Assembly: GCA_013329105.1 (NCBI GenBank)
Contig: DUKW01000131.1
Coordinates: forward strand, 1 to 6,318
Direction: 5' to 3'
Origin: Candidatus Methanomethylophilaceae archaeon
Lineage (GTDB): Archaea > Thermoplasmatota > Thermoplasmata > Methanomassiliicoccales > Methanomethylophilaceae
DNA length: 6,318 bases
Position numbers and translations under genes: made by a program. The notes beneath the pieces were generated by a model that was given only the letters and a program-made list of their open reading frames with translations, searched no databases and was not told where the DNA came from. Below, piece by piece: positions 6,218 to 6,318 of this stretch. Position 1 is the first letter of the stretch. Each line of letters begins with the position of its first letter.

Positions 6218-6318
6218 ATAAGTTTCAGAAGGTCTGCAGAGGTAATTATACCCACCAGTTTGCCCTTATTGGCGACCAGTACGGCATTAGAGTTGGCCAT
6301 TATGGTTGTCACGGTCTC
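6214..6318 (-). CDS. CBS-domain protein, C-terminal fragment
   Basis: Only the last 34 codons are in the window; the 5' part lies beyond the right edge. The peptide has the C-terminal half of a CBS domain: a VTTIM start, then NAVLVANKGKLVGIITSADLL, which matches the strand-strand-helix pattern of CBS repeats, including the GIIT-x-x-D segment that often contacts the ribose/phosphate of an adenine nucleotide. The protein ends four residues after the DLL helix start, so this CBS repeat is C-terminal. The rest could be a stand-alone CBS pair or an enzyme with a CBS tail, and the fragment does not say which. Its TAG stop overlaps that of RNase Z on the other strand. Confidence 0.85.
   Translation of the reverse strand, partial: ETVTTIMANSNAVLVANKGKLVGIITSADLLKLI

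Noticed and set aside
6214..6318. TAG read as pyrrolysine, extending RNase Z or the CBS protein
   Set aside because: The plus frame stays open after the RNase Z TAG to the window end, and the CBS frame continues for about 30 codons. Both proteins end where their families normally end, and no downstream stem or family similarity supports read-through.
1..6318. tRNA genes, CRISPR repeats, insertion-sequence ends, prophage or toxin-antitoxin genes
   Set aside because: I looked on both strands and saw no cloverleaf with a GTTCGA-type arm, no regularly spaced repeats, and no transposase or toxin-like protein. Nearly all bases are accounted for by housekeeping genes.

Overview
The window reads as ordinary chromosomal DNA of an archaeon. 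The evidence is a flap endonuclease of the archaeal/eukaryotic FEN-1 type with a C-terminal PCNA-binding motif, an isoleucyl-tRNA synthetase of the archaeal/eukaryotic type, a short-form RNase Z, TATA-like boxes upstream of some genes, and Shine-Dalgarno motifs (GGAGG, GAGGTG) before others. A euryarchaeon is likely. Thermoplasmatota is only a guess from gene style, and no 16S or other marker is present to settle it. No mobile element, CRISPR array, rRNA or tRNA gene was seen.

Layout: the minus strand from about 5010 down to 1 carries four genes in one direction. They are ribulose-phosphate 3-epimerase (5010-4330), a 61-residue two-helix membrane protein (4346-4161), FEN-1 (4151-3120) and isoleucyl-tRNA synthetase (3045 to beyond base 1, C-terminus cut by the window edge). 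The first three form a tight operon: the first pair overlap by 17 bp and the second pair are 9 bp apart. ileS follows after 74 bp and has its own TATA-like box. An 84-bp divergent intergenic region (5011-5094) holds an 8-bp perfect inverted repeat and a TATA-like box. To its right, the plus strand carries a 67-residue Cys/His protein (5095-5298) and, 4 bp later, RNase Z (5303-6217). At the right edge a minus-strand gene enters, and only the last 34 codons of a CBS-domain protein are visible. Its stop codon and that of RNase Z share the palindrome CTAG.

Functionally this is mainly a housekeeping neighbourhood: tRNA charging (IleRS), tRNA 3' processing (RNase Z), Okazaki-fragment and repair flap cleavage (FEN-1), and pentose phosphate interconversion (epimerase). 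The parts that are not explained are the two small proteins. One sits between the epimerase and FEN-1 and is membrane-bound; the other precedes RNase Z and probably binds zinc. I see no strong case for a new defence or mobile system here. The best leads are these two small genes and the dyad in the divergent promoter region.
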